A stretch of 64,000 bases of DNA from Phallusia mammillata (Eukaryota > Chordata > Ascidiacea > Phlebobranchia > Ascidiidae), in NCBI GenBank assembly GCA_003260075.1, contig QLIY01000588.1, positions 38,767 to 102,766 of the forward strand. Reading direction: 5' to 3'. Positions within the stretch are counted from its first letter, which is position 1; every line of letters begins with the position of its first letter. The position numbers were made by a program, and so were the translations under genes. The notes under the pieces are model-generated. The model was not told the origin of the DNA. It saw only the letters and a list, made by a program, of their open reading frames with translations, and did not search any database. Below, piece after piece: positions 23,501-37,967 of the stretch.

Positions 23501-26500
23501 TAAAAGCTAAGGACTTCAAAGATAAGACACTTGACCATAGTGGTGTCCAATAATTGCATTTTTAGGCGGATTACGAAACATTTAGATGAAAGGTGAATCA
23601 GACGGTTTGGGTTCGAACCTCACCGAAATGCCATATGTTTTACTGTTAAACTATATACGGGTTAAACAGGAAGTTGTTCTTAGAGAAAAGTGCAAAACTA
23701 TTTTTGTGACTTAAGTTAACTGACAATGTCTCACGTCCAGTTTTGACAACAAATTTACAAGTTATTTTGTGACGCAATGAAGAAAGCCGTTCTTGAGGCT
23801 CGGGTTTTATTTTTTACTGACGTTATCGTGGGGAAAAATTGTGAGCTATATCATGCTAAACACATATATTATACGATAATTTCGAACCTCTGACATCACA
23901 AGTTTGCATCATCGCTCATTACGTATCAATTCCTTATCAGGACAAATTTGGAAAACGGGTCATATATAAAACCCAATGTACACGATTTTGCATGTAGAAG
24001 TTAGGTTTTTGTGATGTTTGCAAATATAATGGTTCAAAATTGCGCTTTTTTAAATTTTAGTTCTTTGAAATACGTGTTATATCTGTCCATTGCTTTCAAG
24101 CGCCCATACATACTTTTTATTTATTCAGGAAAAATTGCACGTTTATAGAAAGCAATGGCCGGTATGCGGTTTTGCCATCCAACATGCCGCATATGGCATA
24201 AGCACAGGAGCAGCTCCTGCAGCCAAAACCGTCAGACGTAGTCGGAACTAAAAACAAACCTTTCTCAATACATCGGGGCCTCTGCAACGTAGAGGTTGCG
24301 TAATTATACCTGAGAGCGTTAGGAGTTTGCATTTTGGCTTGCCGGAAACGAGTGTCATGACACAACCGGTCATGAAACACTTTAGATTTCGAAGTGTTCC
24401 AAGCGAAGTGCAATTATTGGCCAAGAAATGCTTGCGAAAACGACAGTAAACAAATTTAGAACCGGAAGATGTGGGTGGTCATGGAATGCTCAACCGGCAA
24501 AGCAAAGGACATCGAAACTCCAATTTGCACTACACTTACTTCCATAAAGTACACATAATTTAAATTCAAATTATTTACTTTCGTATATTATCCCAACGGC
24601 CACGAAGGGAACGGACGCAATAATTCAGTCCATTAAAACATTTTTTAGTTAGGAAACTGGTAACACCGTAATGAACCGTTAATCTAACTTATAAAATCGG
24701 GGGCAACACCATCCTACTACCGAAACCGTAAATATCTATACCTTTAATTTCGCAATGAAAAATACGTCAGTTCGACGTCAATGGGGCCTAAAATAGTCAG
24801 ATTAAAAATGATATTTTTTATTCATGTGGTCAAACGACAGCACCGCTAAAACAAAAACGTTTGTTTATGCGAGCCGGTTTAGCCAATAATGCTACACGAT
24901 TTTGCGTTTTCCGTAGACCTACGTTGCATACAAATCGCAGTTCGCCATCCTGGCCAAACATCATCACGTTAAGCCGAGACGTGACGAAACGTATCGCCGG
25001 AAGGTAAGCCGCAACTACGCTGTCGTCACAGCACCGATGATGAACCGGAGTGCTTAGAATTCGAAACGCATTCCAAACCGTTGTTTCTCATTACACCGCT
25101 GTAGTAGCCTACTGACTTTCAATTTTAAAGCAAAACAATTTATTAGTGATTCCGGAGTGTTTTTTGCAACATATTTCGTTGTGTAAACAATAGAAACTAG
25201 AATGACAAAACCTTCTTAAATAACCTAACGCGTTTTGACTAAAGATTAACCTCGATTTTGTTTAATAAAGTAAAATTTAAAAACCTGTTTTGTGGGCTAA
25301 TAGACAGCGATGTTGTTAGAATGCATAGCAAAAAATATTTCAGATTACCATTATTTATTAGAAATAATTCTTTTCGTGCCTAATTAAGTGTTTGTATTAA
25401 AACAATGAATAATTCTACTTTCTACAATATAATACCAGCTGTCATAGCTTCTAAAGTAAAAAATGATTATTCTGGTAAAAACTAACAATACGTGCACAAT
25501 GCAAGGTGGGTAAATATTATTTGTTTTTGCAAACATGCGATGTTTATGTGACACATCATCCAAATAACCACTGTAAAACACACAACTTACTAAAATCGTC
25601 TGATTTCGCATTTATGTTTCTAAGAAAATTATGCAAACAAAAAAGTGTTACCTCACTTACTTCATCACACAAAATCCAGTCAATCTCAATCAGTTTTGCA
25701 GACGATAGACGACAACTTTCCTAAAAAACACACATCACAGACATCCACAACGGGAAGTTTTTTTGCTACTAAGGTAGTTTTGTTAAAAAACAATATTATA
25801 TAATAATGGGTATCTCCACCTACAAGTTTACGCGACATGAGGAAAGTCTTTGTATTCATATTAACTGTCGGGACAATGCGTGGGCACAAAAAAGCAAACT
25901 AACTTCTATCAAGTTGTAGCCTGCGTACGATTCGTCATTCGTGACGTTTTTTGTCGCGTGTCGGTTTGAATTTTACTAAATTTGAGACTCTATATCCTAT
26001 ACACCTTAACAAAGTAAACATGTCACTTTTTGCATGTATGCGAAGATCGAAACTGTGGTAACACTTTTTTGTTTACCAAGTTCTGTACTTTCTTCTTACA
26101 CGTCCAATGATAACAATCACAGTCTCCAAAAATGCAAAACAACATTTCATCATTCGATTTTTTTTCCAATTTCAAGATATCCTAAAAATTGTTACAAGTT
26201 TACACAAAACCAATTGCTGATAATTAAATTTGCATTTTTGAATTTATGTCATTTTTCATGTTCTGTGAACTTAGATAAAGTTAGACGAAGCAAAAGAAAA
26301 ATGAAAAGTCTCCAATCAGCTACTCGCGCCTGATGACAAAACACTTTGGCGACCTTTAACTGGTAAAGGTTCCACGAACTGTTTGTTACAATAAAATTGG
26401 GGTTTCACTAAACAGTTACAAATCAAGCACATTTCAGAATATTTAAAAAAAAGGAATAGGGGAATTTTTTTTCATAAATTTCTAGATACCAAATGCCTTG

Positions 26501-29400
26501 CCTATAAACAGAATGAATCTGACAAAGGTAAAATATTTCGCACAAAGTTGGCAACAGTATCATTCTAACTTCCAACTGTCTCGAATATTCTGCGAAAAAA
26601 ATTGTCATAGTGAAGAATCCAATATTGTCGATTCATTGTTTAGGAAATAATCTTTTCAAAAGTAACTTTTCAAAAATTTATTTTATAGTTTTAACAAAGT
26701 GTTTCGGATTATTAAAGAGAATTTTTAAAGGCACTAATACTTTAAAGGATGTCCGAAACCGCCAGGTTGTTACAAGTAAATAAGGTCGTGGTGATCAGAT
26801 AATTACTATTAGTGACAAACTTAATGGCAAGTGCTGGGATGGAACATGGCATAGAAACTCTGCCATCCTAGTTCATTTACATTTCCGTTCACACGCTTTC
26901 GAATCTTTTACCACCCGTAAACGATACTGTATTGGATTAGATTGAATGTGTAAGGGTCGTTTGCATAACCTTGAATATTTAAATAGTACTTCCTGAAAAA
27001 AGGGTAAATTTATTCGGAATTGACCCTACGACTTGAAACGAAACATGTTACAAGAAGGTAAAAGTTACTTGCTTAAATTTAAAATGAAACCTGAAGCAAA
27101 TATGCACAACATTTTCACCAAATTTTTACCACATTAATAACAGTAATTTGTTTTAAATATACTTCTAGACTTACGGACTTGAGTTAACTTTAACAATGAC
27201 AACTTTAGACAAAAAAAAGTGTTTCATACGACAACAAAACGAAACAGAATAAAGTTGTTCGTATGACAATTTGTTCATTTCGATATTTTGTTCTGGTCAC
27301 GCTCCTAAAAGAAAACATGTGCTAGTGCAAAAGAGTTTCTAATTTCTTTGCCACTGTTCGCGTATACTAATAAAATTAGTCAAGACGATCCCAAAACTTT
27401 ATTATATTCAAGGCCCCTTTCCTAAGGCGCCTTGTGCGGCGCGCCGACTGCAATTTTTATCGAGCCTGGTTCTGGTGCCGATATTTTTAATTTGTTCCGG
27501 TCTGATCGAAATAGTTTTTCGGTATTTCGGTGCTATAGTGTCTCTCTTTGTGGTGTTTGCCACAAAATACTCTTTACGCGAACAAAGTAAAGTACGTAAG
27601 TTGCAACACCCAACAATTATTGTGGGGAGTTTATTACGTCAAACAACATTTAAAAATATCAGAGAACTTCAGCCTAAAACATCTTTATAGTAAGTTAGTA
27701 TTTATTGTGTTTATGTCGAACAAAGCCAAACTTTAATCAGCTCTTCATGCACAGAATAAAATACCGAGAAAATAGCGTTTTATTTCCCTGTTCCTGTATT
27801 TGAATATTATTTATTTTGATATTTCGTTCCGGTAATTAGACCAAAATTTATTTAATTCGTTAAGATATATCGTTCCGTACTGACATGAAGCACTGAAAAA
27901 AGCTTTTATGACGCTTTGAACTTTATTTTCAGTACACTCTACGTTGCTTGCCAAACAAGAATAACAAAAATCAACAAAAAATTGTGTTGTGACTAAACAC
28001 CCACGTGAACAATGCCTCTGAGTCGTCATGCATAGGGCGTGCACTGAATGGGGTAAATTTATACCTGATGTAATATACGCGTGTGATTAGTAGCAAAATT
28101 AAGGGACCATTACTCATGCAATTTCTGCCTGCAACCGCTCTTGAGTAAATGACGTTCAAGAAACATAAATGCTGCATAAATGTGCCGTAGATAGGGGTCG
28201 TTCAGCCCCCGATGAACAAATTCACAGAAAAAGTGATTGTAGGGTTTTTCGGGGCAACAAAATACGGTTGCTTATGAGAGGTTGGAAATACCTTGCACGC
28301 CAACTTGTAGCAAATTTAGGAATTATGTAAATCTTTACTTGCTTGAAATGCAGGAACGAAATTCCGTTTATGGGCACTTTAGGGACGAAATTGTCATATT
28401 TGCGTAAAATACAAAAACTTGCTCTTCACGTTGCGATCTCGTGAATAAGATATTAAGTCGAAAAATTTAAATTTCAAACGCGCGGAAACCAAGCAATCCA
28501 GGGATCCCATGTAATTTGCATGTCAACATTGATGTAATGACACGAGGTTTGACACAGTAGTTTGTTCCTGGCTGGTCGTTTGCATTAACATGGAATATTC
28601 ACGCGAAATTGGCAATTGTTACACCCACAGTGCAATCGACGCAGCAGCCATTGATAAAAAATTTAATCATTAAAATCAATCTGCCGGATGGCGATTGTCA
28701 AATTATTGAGTAGTTAAGACGGAGGAAGCACACCCTTTGTAGACAATCGAAACTGTTGGGTTTATCGATTTAGACGAGAGGTTCTTATGCGGATAGAGGC
28801 GCGTTTTTGCATAAAAGCACCTTAAATCGTTCGTAAAATTGACTATGTAAATATCATCTTTTAAGTGAAACAATTTAATGGACTTCTGCTCCGACGTATA
28901 GTATTATGCATTTTTTTTCAACCTATTAAACGTAACCACCATTCAAAATGAACTGATGTTGTACTATGTTCAAATAGACAGATTAAAATAGTATAGCAAA
29001 AATATCGGCATTCAAAATCGCAACTAATGGTCAAATAGACCGACAAAAAACTCTATGGCGTCATCTTAACCTTGTGACAACATTGCACGCTTCGGGGGAC
29101 TGTGGCAGTGACAAAATACATAATGGTTTGTTTTACTTCGACAAATTACCGCGTTGGAAGAGAGAAGAGATAAAAAACTGCTCCCTTGTATTTAAAATTC
29201 GGCTAAGTCCGAAGGCGCCGTGGAAAAAAAGCACTGAAAATTGCCGCGGGGTATTTGGAGAGTGACAGGCCAAAGAATGGCATGGATTCCACGAGCGTAG
29301 CAGAGCCATTGTGGGGCTCTGAACCAAGGGAGGAAACGGACAATTAGGTGGTCACGTGGTTCGACCGATTAACGGCGGCAACATGTTAGTTTCGATGAAG
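20556..29400. other. About 8.8 kb with no gene recognised
   Basis: AT-rich intergenic sequence. Open frames at 22910-23188, 24117-24413, 26034-26333 and 29074-29265 are under 100 codons and show no domain, signal peptide or convincing splice structure. A GGGTTCGAACC box near 23620 resembles a tRNA T-arm, but no cloverleaf can be folded around it. Confidence 0.55.
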
Positions 29401-29427
29401 GCAGGTAGCCGAGCAACCGATCGAGGG

Positions 29428-29436
29428 TATATAAAG
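29428..29436 (+). promoter_or_regulatory. TATA box of the IL-17 gene
   Basis: TATATAAAG sits about 124 bases upstream of the IL-17 start codon, placing transcription start near 29460 and giving a 5' leader of about 100 bases with no upstream ATG. Sequence match and position only. Confidence 0.6.
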
Positions 29437-29559
29437 AGGCGCGTGCGAAAGTGGAGGGCATAAGTCGCAACGAGCCCCAACATAGAAACAGTGTACAAGG
29501 GTTAACAAAGACAATTTTACTTTGATCAATCAGTATCTTTGCCGAAGAGAAGCAACAAC

Positions 29560-32500
29560 ATGTCAACTTGCAAGGTAATATTTTGTCAAGAATTGCGTGA
29601 AGTTAAGGCGATTTCCCACTCGCACTACAAAGTGGGCATGTACAGTTTAGCGGTCTGTGCAAAGTGGCCAAGCAATTCGCATGTTCTACAAAACTATTGG
29701 ATGCTTTAAGAAATGAACTGGCTATTTGGCATAGTTACAACTTCAATAGAAAACAATAAATTTAAATATTTGCGTAATACGTTTTCTAAAACGTTTCGCA
29801 AAGATTGAAGTATAATGTTACATACGTTTTTTTTTGTAAAAATGCTTTAGAATTTTGTCGCGTAAAACAAGTCATATAAAGCATTTTACAGTCTCTCTAA
29901 TCAAACATCATTGCTGCAAATGAAATGATACGGAAAACAATAATTGCAAATTCCCCCACTGACAACAACACGGTTGATAGTGGAATTTGCATATTTTAAC
30001 AAGCGTGTAATGAGAATGGTTGGACAGGCAATTCGCTCTGCCTCCTTAAAGCTAAAAGTTAAATTTACGTCATCGCACGTAAGGACAGTATATAAGAATT
30101 TCGTCCTAGGAACCTCGGTCATTAGACCTTTGGAAGCTTGTTTGTTCGTCGCTGATGAACAGTCAAGCATGAGCAAAAGACGCCTTGAAAGTGTACTTTA
30201 GAATGGCAATATATGCCAGTTAAATGTTTACAGACGGTTTCGCTAACTTAAAATCAGTGGTTTAGGTAAAGTTTTCCGAAATCTTCTTGTTGTGGTTAGG
30301 AAATGTATTATTAACGAACTAATGAAGAACAACTTTGTTTTCAGACAACCATATTTCGTTTTGTGCCTTTGTGTCTGGTCGCATTGACCCAGTTGGTCGG
30401 ATCTACATCCATCTACCGGAACCCTCACAGAAGCCACCACACTGCACCATCTGTACCGAACGATTTTCCAGAAAGGTTAGCAACGTGTTCAATTGTCGTA
30501 AATTCTGGTCATGTTTTTTCAGCCCTTACTGCTAACAATTTATTTAAAGGGACTGTATAGTTAAGAACAATGAAGATGGTTGTTTATGATGTAAAAAAAG
30601 GGTCAATGTAAAATCCATTTTGGACAAAATGAAGCCGAAGAATAGTGTAAAAATCCAGGTCATGTGTTTTTGAATTACACATGTGGGAAACAAACCAATG
30701 GCAATTTTAGTAACTACAAAACATGGAAAAAATTATTTCCAGCAGAAACACGGCCTGCCTAATGTATGAAACATGTCAATAGCAAGAGTCTGAAACACTA
30801 TGAAAAATTATGTTTATCTTTTGTCTGTATATTGTCTATTCAACTTAAAATGAATTCTTTATTAAAATTAATTTAGTCAGGGCGATACCATACTAAACTC
30901 AGAGAGGCGGAAAATTTAGAAAAATAAACGAATGACTATTTACTATTTCGGCATGCTGTTTGCAGTAATTGACTCGATTATAAAAATGGGGCGAGTGTCA
31001 GGTTTAATTATACTGCAATAAAAATTGTTTCATTAGTTTATGCACTGCACATAAGACTAGTTTTGGTTGAACAGATTGACATAAACCACTAAATTTTCTG
31101 GCACAAACTGGTGAGGTCGGCGGCCATTTTGTTTTTTGATCCTAATCGTTAAAGTTTCTCGTTACAAATTACTTTGTGCGAAAAATATCCTACAGTTAAA
31201 ATTACGATATAAAACATTAGGAATACTTAACAAGCGAATTAGGCTGATTGAAAATGTTACATTTTAGGAGCTTAATAGGTTATAAACCAGATGTGTAGAA
31301 GTTTAACTAAATATAACAGAATAAAAAACAGTTAAAACAACGCAAAGCATACACCAACAAAAGATATCATTGCTAATAAATTGTGTGACAATTAATATTT
31401 AATTCCATCTGCCTTCCTTAATTAAACACAATCAACTTGTTGAATTTACTTACAGCTTTGTCCTTTTTCATAGGACCAGCTATTCGTCTTAATATTCCAT
31501 AGTCCTTTTCATAGTCCTTATTCCATAGTGCTGAAGCAACAAATTAATTCCAGTAGTGTGTCTATATTCGGTGTGACTTCCCACCTTTTAAAGGACCTAA
31601 ACTATACAAAAATAGTTCGTCATCTGGAATTGGGACTTTCCAAATACGTCAGCGCTGAAAATTTTAGACAAGGGAAACCAGTGCTTATGCTAAAACGCAA
31701 TCGTTTCAGTTCAAGTTTAGTTTTAGTTCGTCACTTGTGTATAAGTTATGCAAAGATGATCTATAAATTTCGCGGAAATTTTACGTCGCTGGTTTCACGA
31801 TTTAACGTTGGGACTTTTCGACATGTGTTTTTGTAGTCATGCAAATCCACCTGCAGTACACAACTGAAACAGTAGTAAAAATATTTAAGTGTAACAAAAA
31901 CCGCCATTTTTGTTTAGATTTCCCAAAGTGAAGCCGCATGTTGAAGCTAAAAGGCTCAAAAATACTATACACTAAAATCGATTAAACTGAATAAGTTCAG
32001 TCTGATATTATTATTCACCATTCAGTGGGATTTTACCGCATGGAAATGCAACAGTGACTCATAAATCGACACGCGAACAGTTTTATTTCGTGCCAAGTGT
32101 CGGTTAGAACTGTGGGCCTCTCAAAAACTTCCATCTGGTGTCATTTTTTAGAAAACCGCTTGACTTGCGTGTAAATTTGTGGGCTTACAAACCACCTTGT
32201 GTACATGTGCGTCAGAAAATCGTTAAATGCGAAATTTGTAGTTTAAAGGGCGAAAGTAAGGGTTTTCATTGCAGTTACATTGGAGAGTAAACCAATTTTG
32301 CCGATTTGCGCTTCTAAAATGGCCTAACTATTTGACGCAAAAAAGGATTAGAAAAACAATGCTATGGTATTGCAGTGACCTAAAATAAGTTTCGTAAACA
32401 TTTGAAAAAAGTCCCAAGAAAAATAACACTGCTAAATCGTTGCTGGTAAAAACGGCTCCAGTTCATCAAGCGTTTCGGGTCGGCCATTTTTTTCTTCGGG

Positions 32501-33591
32501 CACTTCCAACAAATTTGAAAAATCATAAGAACTGTAGCGTTGAAGCTTGGAAAGTAGGTCAAAAAGGCAACTTTTTTTCTGAGAACTAAATATTCGTTTG
32601 TTTGAGAGTCCAACGCTGGCGTGCAATTATTAAAGGTTAATTTGCTGTTTCAGAATTTCCAGCGTCGAATGCAGGTCGTAATTTGTCACGTTTTACAGCA
32701 CCACTGTTAAACACCTGTTCTGTCTGTGTCAGTAGCCAAGTTCTGGGCAATGAAACATCGATAATTCGAAAAAAAAACATCCAAAGATAATTTTTGGATG
32801 TCCATTTATAGTTTAAATTTAAACACTTCAAGAATTGCTTCCCCTGTTAACAGTTTCAAACTTGCAACCTTATTTTACAGTATTAAGCAGCAAGTACGCG
32901 ACAGCTGGACTCTTGACGACGCCATCGAATGGCCAACAACAACGCCACAAACGGCTGCACCGGTACGACGATGTAAAAACGTATAATTTTGCCATCATTT
33001 AGCTGCTAAACGTTCCATATTTTTGAGTAAAAAATACCATATAATTAGAAGCATAAATATAACAGAGCTTCTTGCTCAACAGTCATCTGAGTGCATAAAA
33101 GACACCATGGAATGTCCATATATCAGCGAAATCAATCAATTAAACCTACCTCGCCCAAGCACTAACATGCTCAGCACTTCTCCATGGAAATATGTGTAAG
33201 TTTCTGCGCCAATATAATTAAACATTTAAAGAACAATACACAATTGTGTAATTTAAATTATCAGGAAATACAAATTTCGTGGAAGCAACACTACAAAACC
33301 TTTATATTATCAAAACAACAATATTCTTTTTGAACATGCAGGCAAAACGTCGACCCCAATCGTTACCCGCGACGCATTAACGAAGCATGTTGCGTTTGCA
33401 TGTACTGTGTCAGCTACAACGCGGGAATTCCACAGGAAAGCGGTGATAATTACGTAAGCGTGGCTATCAAAGCCCACATACAGGTCGCCATAAGAAACGG
33501 AACCGATTATGTTCTGGTTAGGAAGGAAATTGCACGCGGCTGTACATGCTCCCAGGTTCATGTGGACCTTTACGGTGGGCAAACAGTCTAA
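29560..33591 (+). CDS. IL17: Interleukin-17 family cytokine, 5 exons, secreted
   Basis: Exons 29560-29574, 30345-30475, 32881-32962, 33083-33195 and 33342-33591 keep phase throughout (591 nt, 196 residues). Residues 1-27 form a signal peptide built from a five-codon first exon and the start of exon 2. The mature cytokine domain (about 77-196) has the family core: SPWKY (109-113), then NVDPNRYPRRINEACCVC (116-133), a further Cys at 136, and a closing GCTCSQV with C181 and C183. With C80 and C87 this gives eight cysteines for a cystine-knot-like fold. IL-17 proteins are secreted dimers that act through SEFIR receptors to activate NF-kappaB and inflammatory or mucosal responses; tunicates and molluscs carry several. 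A TATA box lies upstream, and intron 2 (2.4 kb) holds a kappaB and an AP-1 match. The family is clear; the subtype cannot be assigned. Confidence 0.92.
31632..31641 (+). promoter_or_regulatory. Canonical NF-kappaB site in IL-17 intron 2
   Basis: GGGACTTTCC is an exact match to the classical kappaB element, inside the long second intron of the IL-17 gene. NF-kappaB control of IL-17-type cytokines is plausible but not shown here; a single 10-mer can occur by chance. Confidence 0.4.
32055..32061 (+). promoter_or_regulatory. AP-1 consensus TGACTCA in IL-17 intron 2
   Basis: An exact TGACTCA about 420 bases after the kappaB match in the same intron. A 7-mer of this kind is expected every 8 kb or so by chance, so it carries weight only together with the kappaB site. 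Confidence 0.3.
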
Positions 33592-34130
33592 CAAGGCAGT
33601 GTTGTGCTGTTAACAAAAATTACATCAAGTTCGATCGTCCAAAATTGCAAGGATTTGTTTTTTATCTATTTATTTGCATGTGATCGCACGTATATATCTT
33701 GCTTTGTCCAAAATCGTTTGGTTTTTTGTTTGTTTGATACGTGTGATTAATCTTTTGTGTGCCTTACGTCCTGTAGGTAACGTGCGTTTTGCTAAGACAC
33801 TGTTCGCAACTTAAACTATCTTTGCTATGTATAAACCAGATCTGTCACATACACCATATCTGCTGAGTGCGTTTGACACTTTCACTACTTTAGTTTATTT
33901 TCCTTTTATGATTTCCGTTTACTTTGTTTATTCTACGTGTTGTAAGTAGACCCGTGTGGCCCATGTGCAATATTTTGCCGTTCTTTGTTATATTTTGCCT
34001 TGTTCACGACAAGCCTAAAATAATGTGTTAAAATATAAACTTCAGCGCGTTTGCAGTTCAACTAAACAACTTGTGTAACAGTAATACTTTCCATCAAATG
34101 GTTTAACGTGATACGCGAGTAACTTTTCTC

Positions 34131-34136
34131 AATAAA
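34131..34136 (+). terminator. Candidate polyadenylation signal of the IL-17 gene
   Basis: AATAAA 540 bases after the stop codon, implying a moderately long 3' untranslated region. Nearer variant signals are not excluded. Confidence 0.4.
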
Positions 34137-37100
34137 GTGACGAGAAAATAACAAACAAAAATTGGCCAAAATGCCCCTTTGCGAGTTTTGATTACAGTGT
34201 TTTAATGAGTCAAGTTGCACATGTCAAAGTTGGCGGTAACTGCCGATGGTATCCTATGTAAGGCGCATTATGCGTCGTGTCGTTTATGCACACAGTGTGG
34301 CGCGTGCGACCGTATTTGTATCTGTACAAATAATTGAGAATCGGTCGGGCTTTATCCAGTCGTGATTTCTTATTTGTGAGCACCGATCTTCGGTCGATTC
34401 ACACTAAATCCCCCGTTCGTGTTTGTATGTAAATTCGCACATTTTCATAATCTTCAAATCGAAATCGCGTCTGTATTGTGGTGTCTCACGCTTTTCACAC
34501 GTGTGCCCGATTTTTGAGATCTTTATTTCGCAAAATTCATTATTTTCTTTCTTTGCACTCAATGCGTTACGCTTTTGTTGTTCTAATATGAAGTCGTACA
34601 TTCGTTTGTGCAATTAAAATAATAAACGATTCAAGATTTCAGCCTAACTTAATGTTGCAGCAGTTAAAATTTAAATACATATAAAATTATAAAATTAAAC
34701 AACAAACAAAAACAAACGTGGAATTGTTCAAAAGTGCCAAGACGCCACTGTTTGTTGGTTTTGAAATTGAAGTGCATTGAGACCCATTTTACAACCCGTT
34801 AGTGACTACTTAAAACAGTTAAACCCGGGTTTTAAGCGGGACCTATATTTTAGCATGATTCTTCACAAAACAAATCACAGCCCAAACTGGACTGTACTTC
34901 TGTTTGGCCCATAGGGTAAGGTTTGGCAGGCATTTAAAAAAAAACAATACACACCGTGTGTGCATGCAAGTACGCGCAAATAAAAGGAAAATGCTAAGCA
35001 AATGTGGTAGAGATTTAAACCAGGACAAACTTTGGCCATTTTTTTATATTTCAACTCGACCCAACAACACTTACAACCCTGACATATTCGTGCAGTTTTG
35101 TACTTTAAATTGTCTATCATGCACAGAAATCGAAGTAATAAAACGTTTGGAAGTTTAGATGTTTGAGGTTTACCACTGACACTTTTCGACCACCACAACT
35201 CCCAAGCCACGCCTTAACATGTAGTTTAATGTCTTGTCGGCCTTTGCGCACAGTATTAAACTTGTCAGACATACACTTGCCAAATCAAATGCGGTTTATC
35301 GAAAGAAGGTTGCGCTTTTCTCCAGTGATCCTGTTTAGTATGAAAAAATACACTTTTTGCTGCGATTTGTCTCAACACAAGAAGACACCAAGTTTTTTTT
35401 ATGTTTTTATAAATTTCCCTAATATAACCGCACCAGACTGGTAAACAGGAGACAAAAAACTGATTTAAATATAGGCGTGTGAGAGAATCGGCTGTACATT
35501 GTTTGCCGAACCAGGACCGTCATCAGTAGCAAATATTGTGGCTGTGAAACACTAAAACAACTCGCCAGGGCAAATTAAAGAGAGAAACTGGGATCGTCAT
35601 TTACGGAAAGCGAAACCATTGATTTTTGCCACTAAATTTCAACATGTTAATGTCTGCAAATATTTGCACGACGAAAAGGAAAATTAGGCACAAAGATTTG
35701 AAAGGTTATTTGTCTCTGTCATCTTTTAGATGAACGGTAATCTATCGTTGTCCAAACTGTATGAGGTTTGAAAGCTGTTTCAATTTGTCTTCACAATGTT
35801 GAAAGTGATTCTTAATGGTGATGTTTTGAATATTCGGTTTGCCGAATTCATTCGGCCGAATCTGCGATTTTTACAAAGATTCGGTTTCGGCCGAATAATA
35901 ATTTGTTGCGATTCATTCGAAACTGAATTTTTCACAAACACAAACTTGAAGCGTAAAACGTGTCTTTTCTGCTATTTTACCCATCGTTTTACCCACAATT
36001 GATTGACAATCATGGCTTTTGCAACCTTAAGGCCTACCAGGGTAAAATAATTTTAAAAAAAATGTATTCTGTTGCGTGTGAATATTCGGTTTAGGCCTAA
36101 CCAATATTAGGCTGACTTGGTATATCTTTAGTTCTTCTTAACTGCGACTTTTATTTGATCGCTATTAGCCATATTTGGAACGTGTCACTTCAGCAAAAGC
36201 GCCAATTTGCGGTATGGTCTCATTGGCATTAATGTATGTCAAGTTTCTTGAAATAAGTGATAACTCAATGTGCATTGCGTAGCTACGTGTAGAGTCGGTT
36301 TGAAATGGCTTATTGCTAATAATGTAATATGTTTCTAAAATCATCAAGGCAAATTTTGCGCTCCTAAACTCTCAAAGATTAACCTTGCCTAAATGTATGC
36401 AACGAAATTATATGAAATAATAGTGTTAATTTACTCATGAACCAGGTAATAAGAATTTAATTACAACCGTCAAAACAATAAACATTCCGAAAAAGCACTG
36501 CATGCATTGAAGAAAGTCCTTTCAAAAGGAAACTTTGAATACAACCAGCTATCACAATTTACGGCAATTAGGCACGAGTTGTGAACTAAGCTTTTAAACT
36601 TTCCGAAACACCTTTAATTTCCGAAACAAAGCCAATCAAGTTACGTAACCCATGTTCTGTTGTCGACCAACCCTTTCCCCCAGGTGCCAGTCGCCCGGCA
36701 GCACAGCTTAAAGCTTAACACGTTATAACCCGCGGTTAGCTGTGACCGCTTTTTGACACCCAACCAATGCTAATAAACTATTTTTACCCAATTATTATCC
36801 GGACAAATAACAACCTCACGCCCAGTTAACGTTGAAACTTAGGGAATTAGCACCCAAACGACAACCGCGTATCACCGTTCGTCTTTCATGAATAGCCTGG
36901 TTACAGACTACCGTCCAAGGACATTGTCACGGCCGATCATAATTGCCATGCTATTATGACCCGACCTGCCAAAATATTTTCTCCCAATTAGTGGACGCAT
37001 AAAACGGATGACATTAGGCCTACAGAAAATCAAATTTCAAATCGTAAACTAAATACATACAAGTTAATAAATATTACAGCTTTAGGACCAAAATACTTAG

Positions 37101-37959
37101 AACATAAACTATTCTAGGAACCTGTATATATATTACAGTTGTTGTATACCAGAAAGAAAACAAATATATAGGGAATAGGCTATTGCTGCCAGACATAATA
37201 TCAAGTTTATAGGAATAAAAATACTTGCCAGAAGAGCTGTACAAACTTGAGGAAGAAAATAAGTTTTTAAAACAGGTTCCTGCTAACAAGAATTAGCCTT
37301 ACACTAACTACTATACCAACGTTAATCACAATTGCCAGACAGAAAAAAATCACAATATCTAGTATTCACGAACTTACCTCCAATCCAAGTACACCACACA
37401 ACACTTGTTTCTTCTAATTTTCACAGTTAAAATCGTAATAATAAACTAGCAAGAGCGTGCAGCATGCATGCTTCGATGAAATAAAAAGTTGTTACTTGCC
37501 TGTTATCTAAAAGAATGAAGACAATAAAATGCATTGTTATGTCACAGTGAGGGAACATCATAGGAGAAACAAGAGCATCAAGCAGACGAGGTGTTTCTCA
37601 TAAAGACGTGAAATGAAGCATAAAAAGGTGAAACTTTTAATGGTAAGTTTTCACGTACATTTGTGTTCTTAATTTCTTTTTCCATTGTAATTTGAGAACC
37701 ATTTTAAAATGATGCAATTACTGTTAACTTGGACATGTTTGCTTTCCTAGACAGATTTTTGACGCAAGTCTTTGGAGGTTTCTTTTTAATTAGCGTGCAG
37801 TTGCACTTTGCTTTGTCATGTAACAAATCATTCAATGTAAAAAATCAAACTTTATTGTTGGTGGAAACTTAACCATTCCAAGCTTGTGACACGTTTTAAA
37901 TGTCTGTGTATAAGTCGAGCTTTTTCAAAATATTTGATCTTAGCACACTATAATCAGTA
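34137..37959. other. No gene recognised
   Basis: Only short shadow frames on either strand (for example 34875-35210 and 35163-35444). Between 35814 and 36100 there is an old repeat, listed separately. Confidence 0.55.
35814..36100. mobile_element. Degraded repeat with GAATATTCGG termini
   Basis: GAATATTCGGTTTGCCGAAT at 35828 is followed by several palindromic TTCGGCCGAA units, and GAATATTCGGTTT recurs near 36080. The same sequence begins at the right edge of the window (63962 on), where it carries a cleaner TAGAGATG end. Probably a decayed copy of one hAT-like MITE family; exact ends uncertain. Confidence 0.5.
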
Positions 37960-37967
37960 ATCTATTG

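Noticed and set aside
23560-23640. tRNA-like B box GGTTCGAACC
   Set aside because: No acceptor stem, D-arm or A box at proper spacing, so neither a tRNA nor a defensible SINE.
24117-24413. 98-codon minus-strand frame with a Cys-rich segment
   Set aside because: Cysteine spacing fits no domain I know, and no flanking exons or signal peptide are present.
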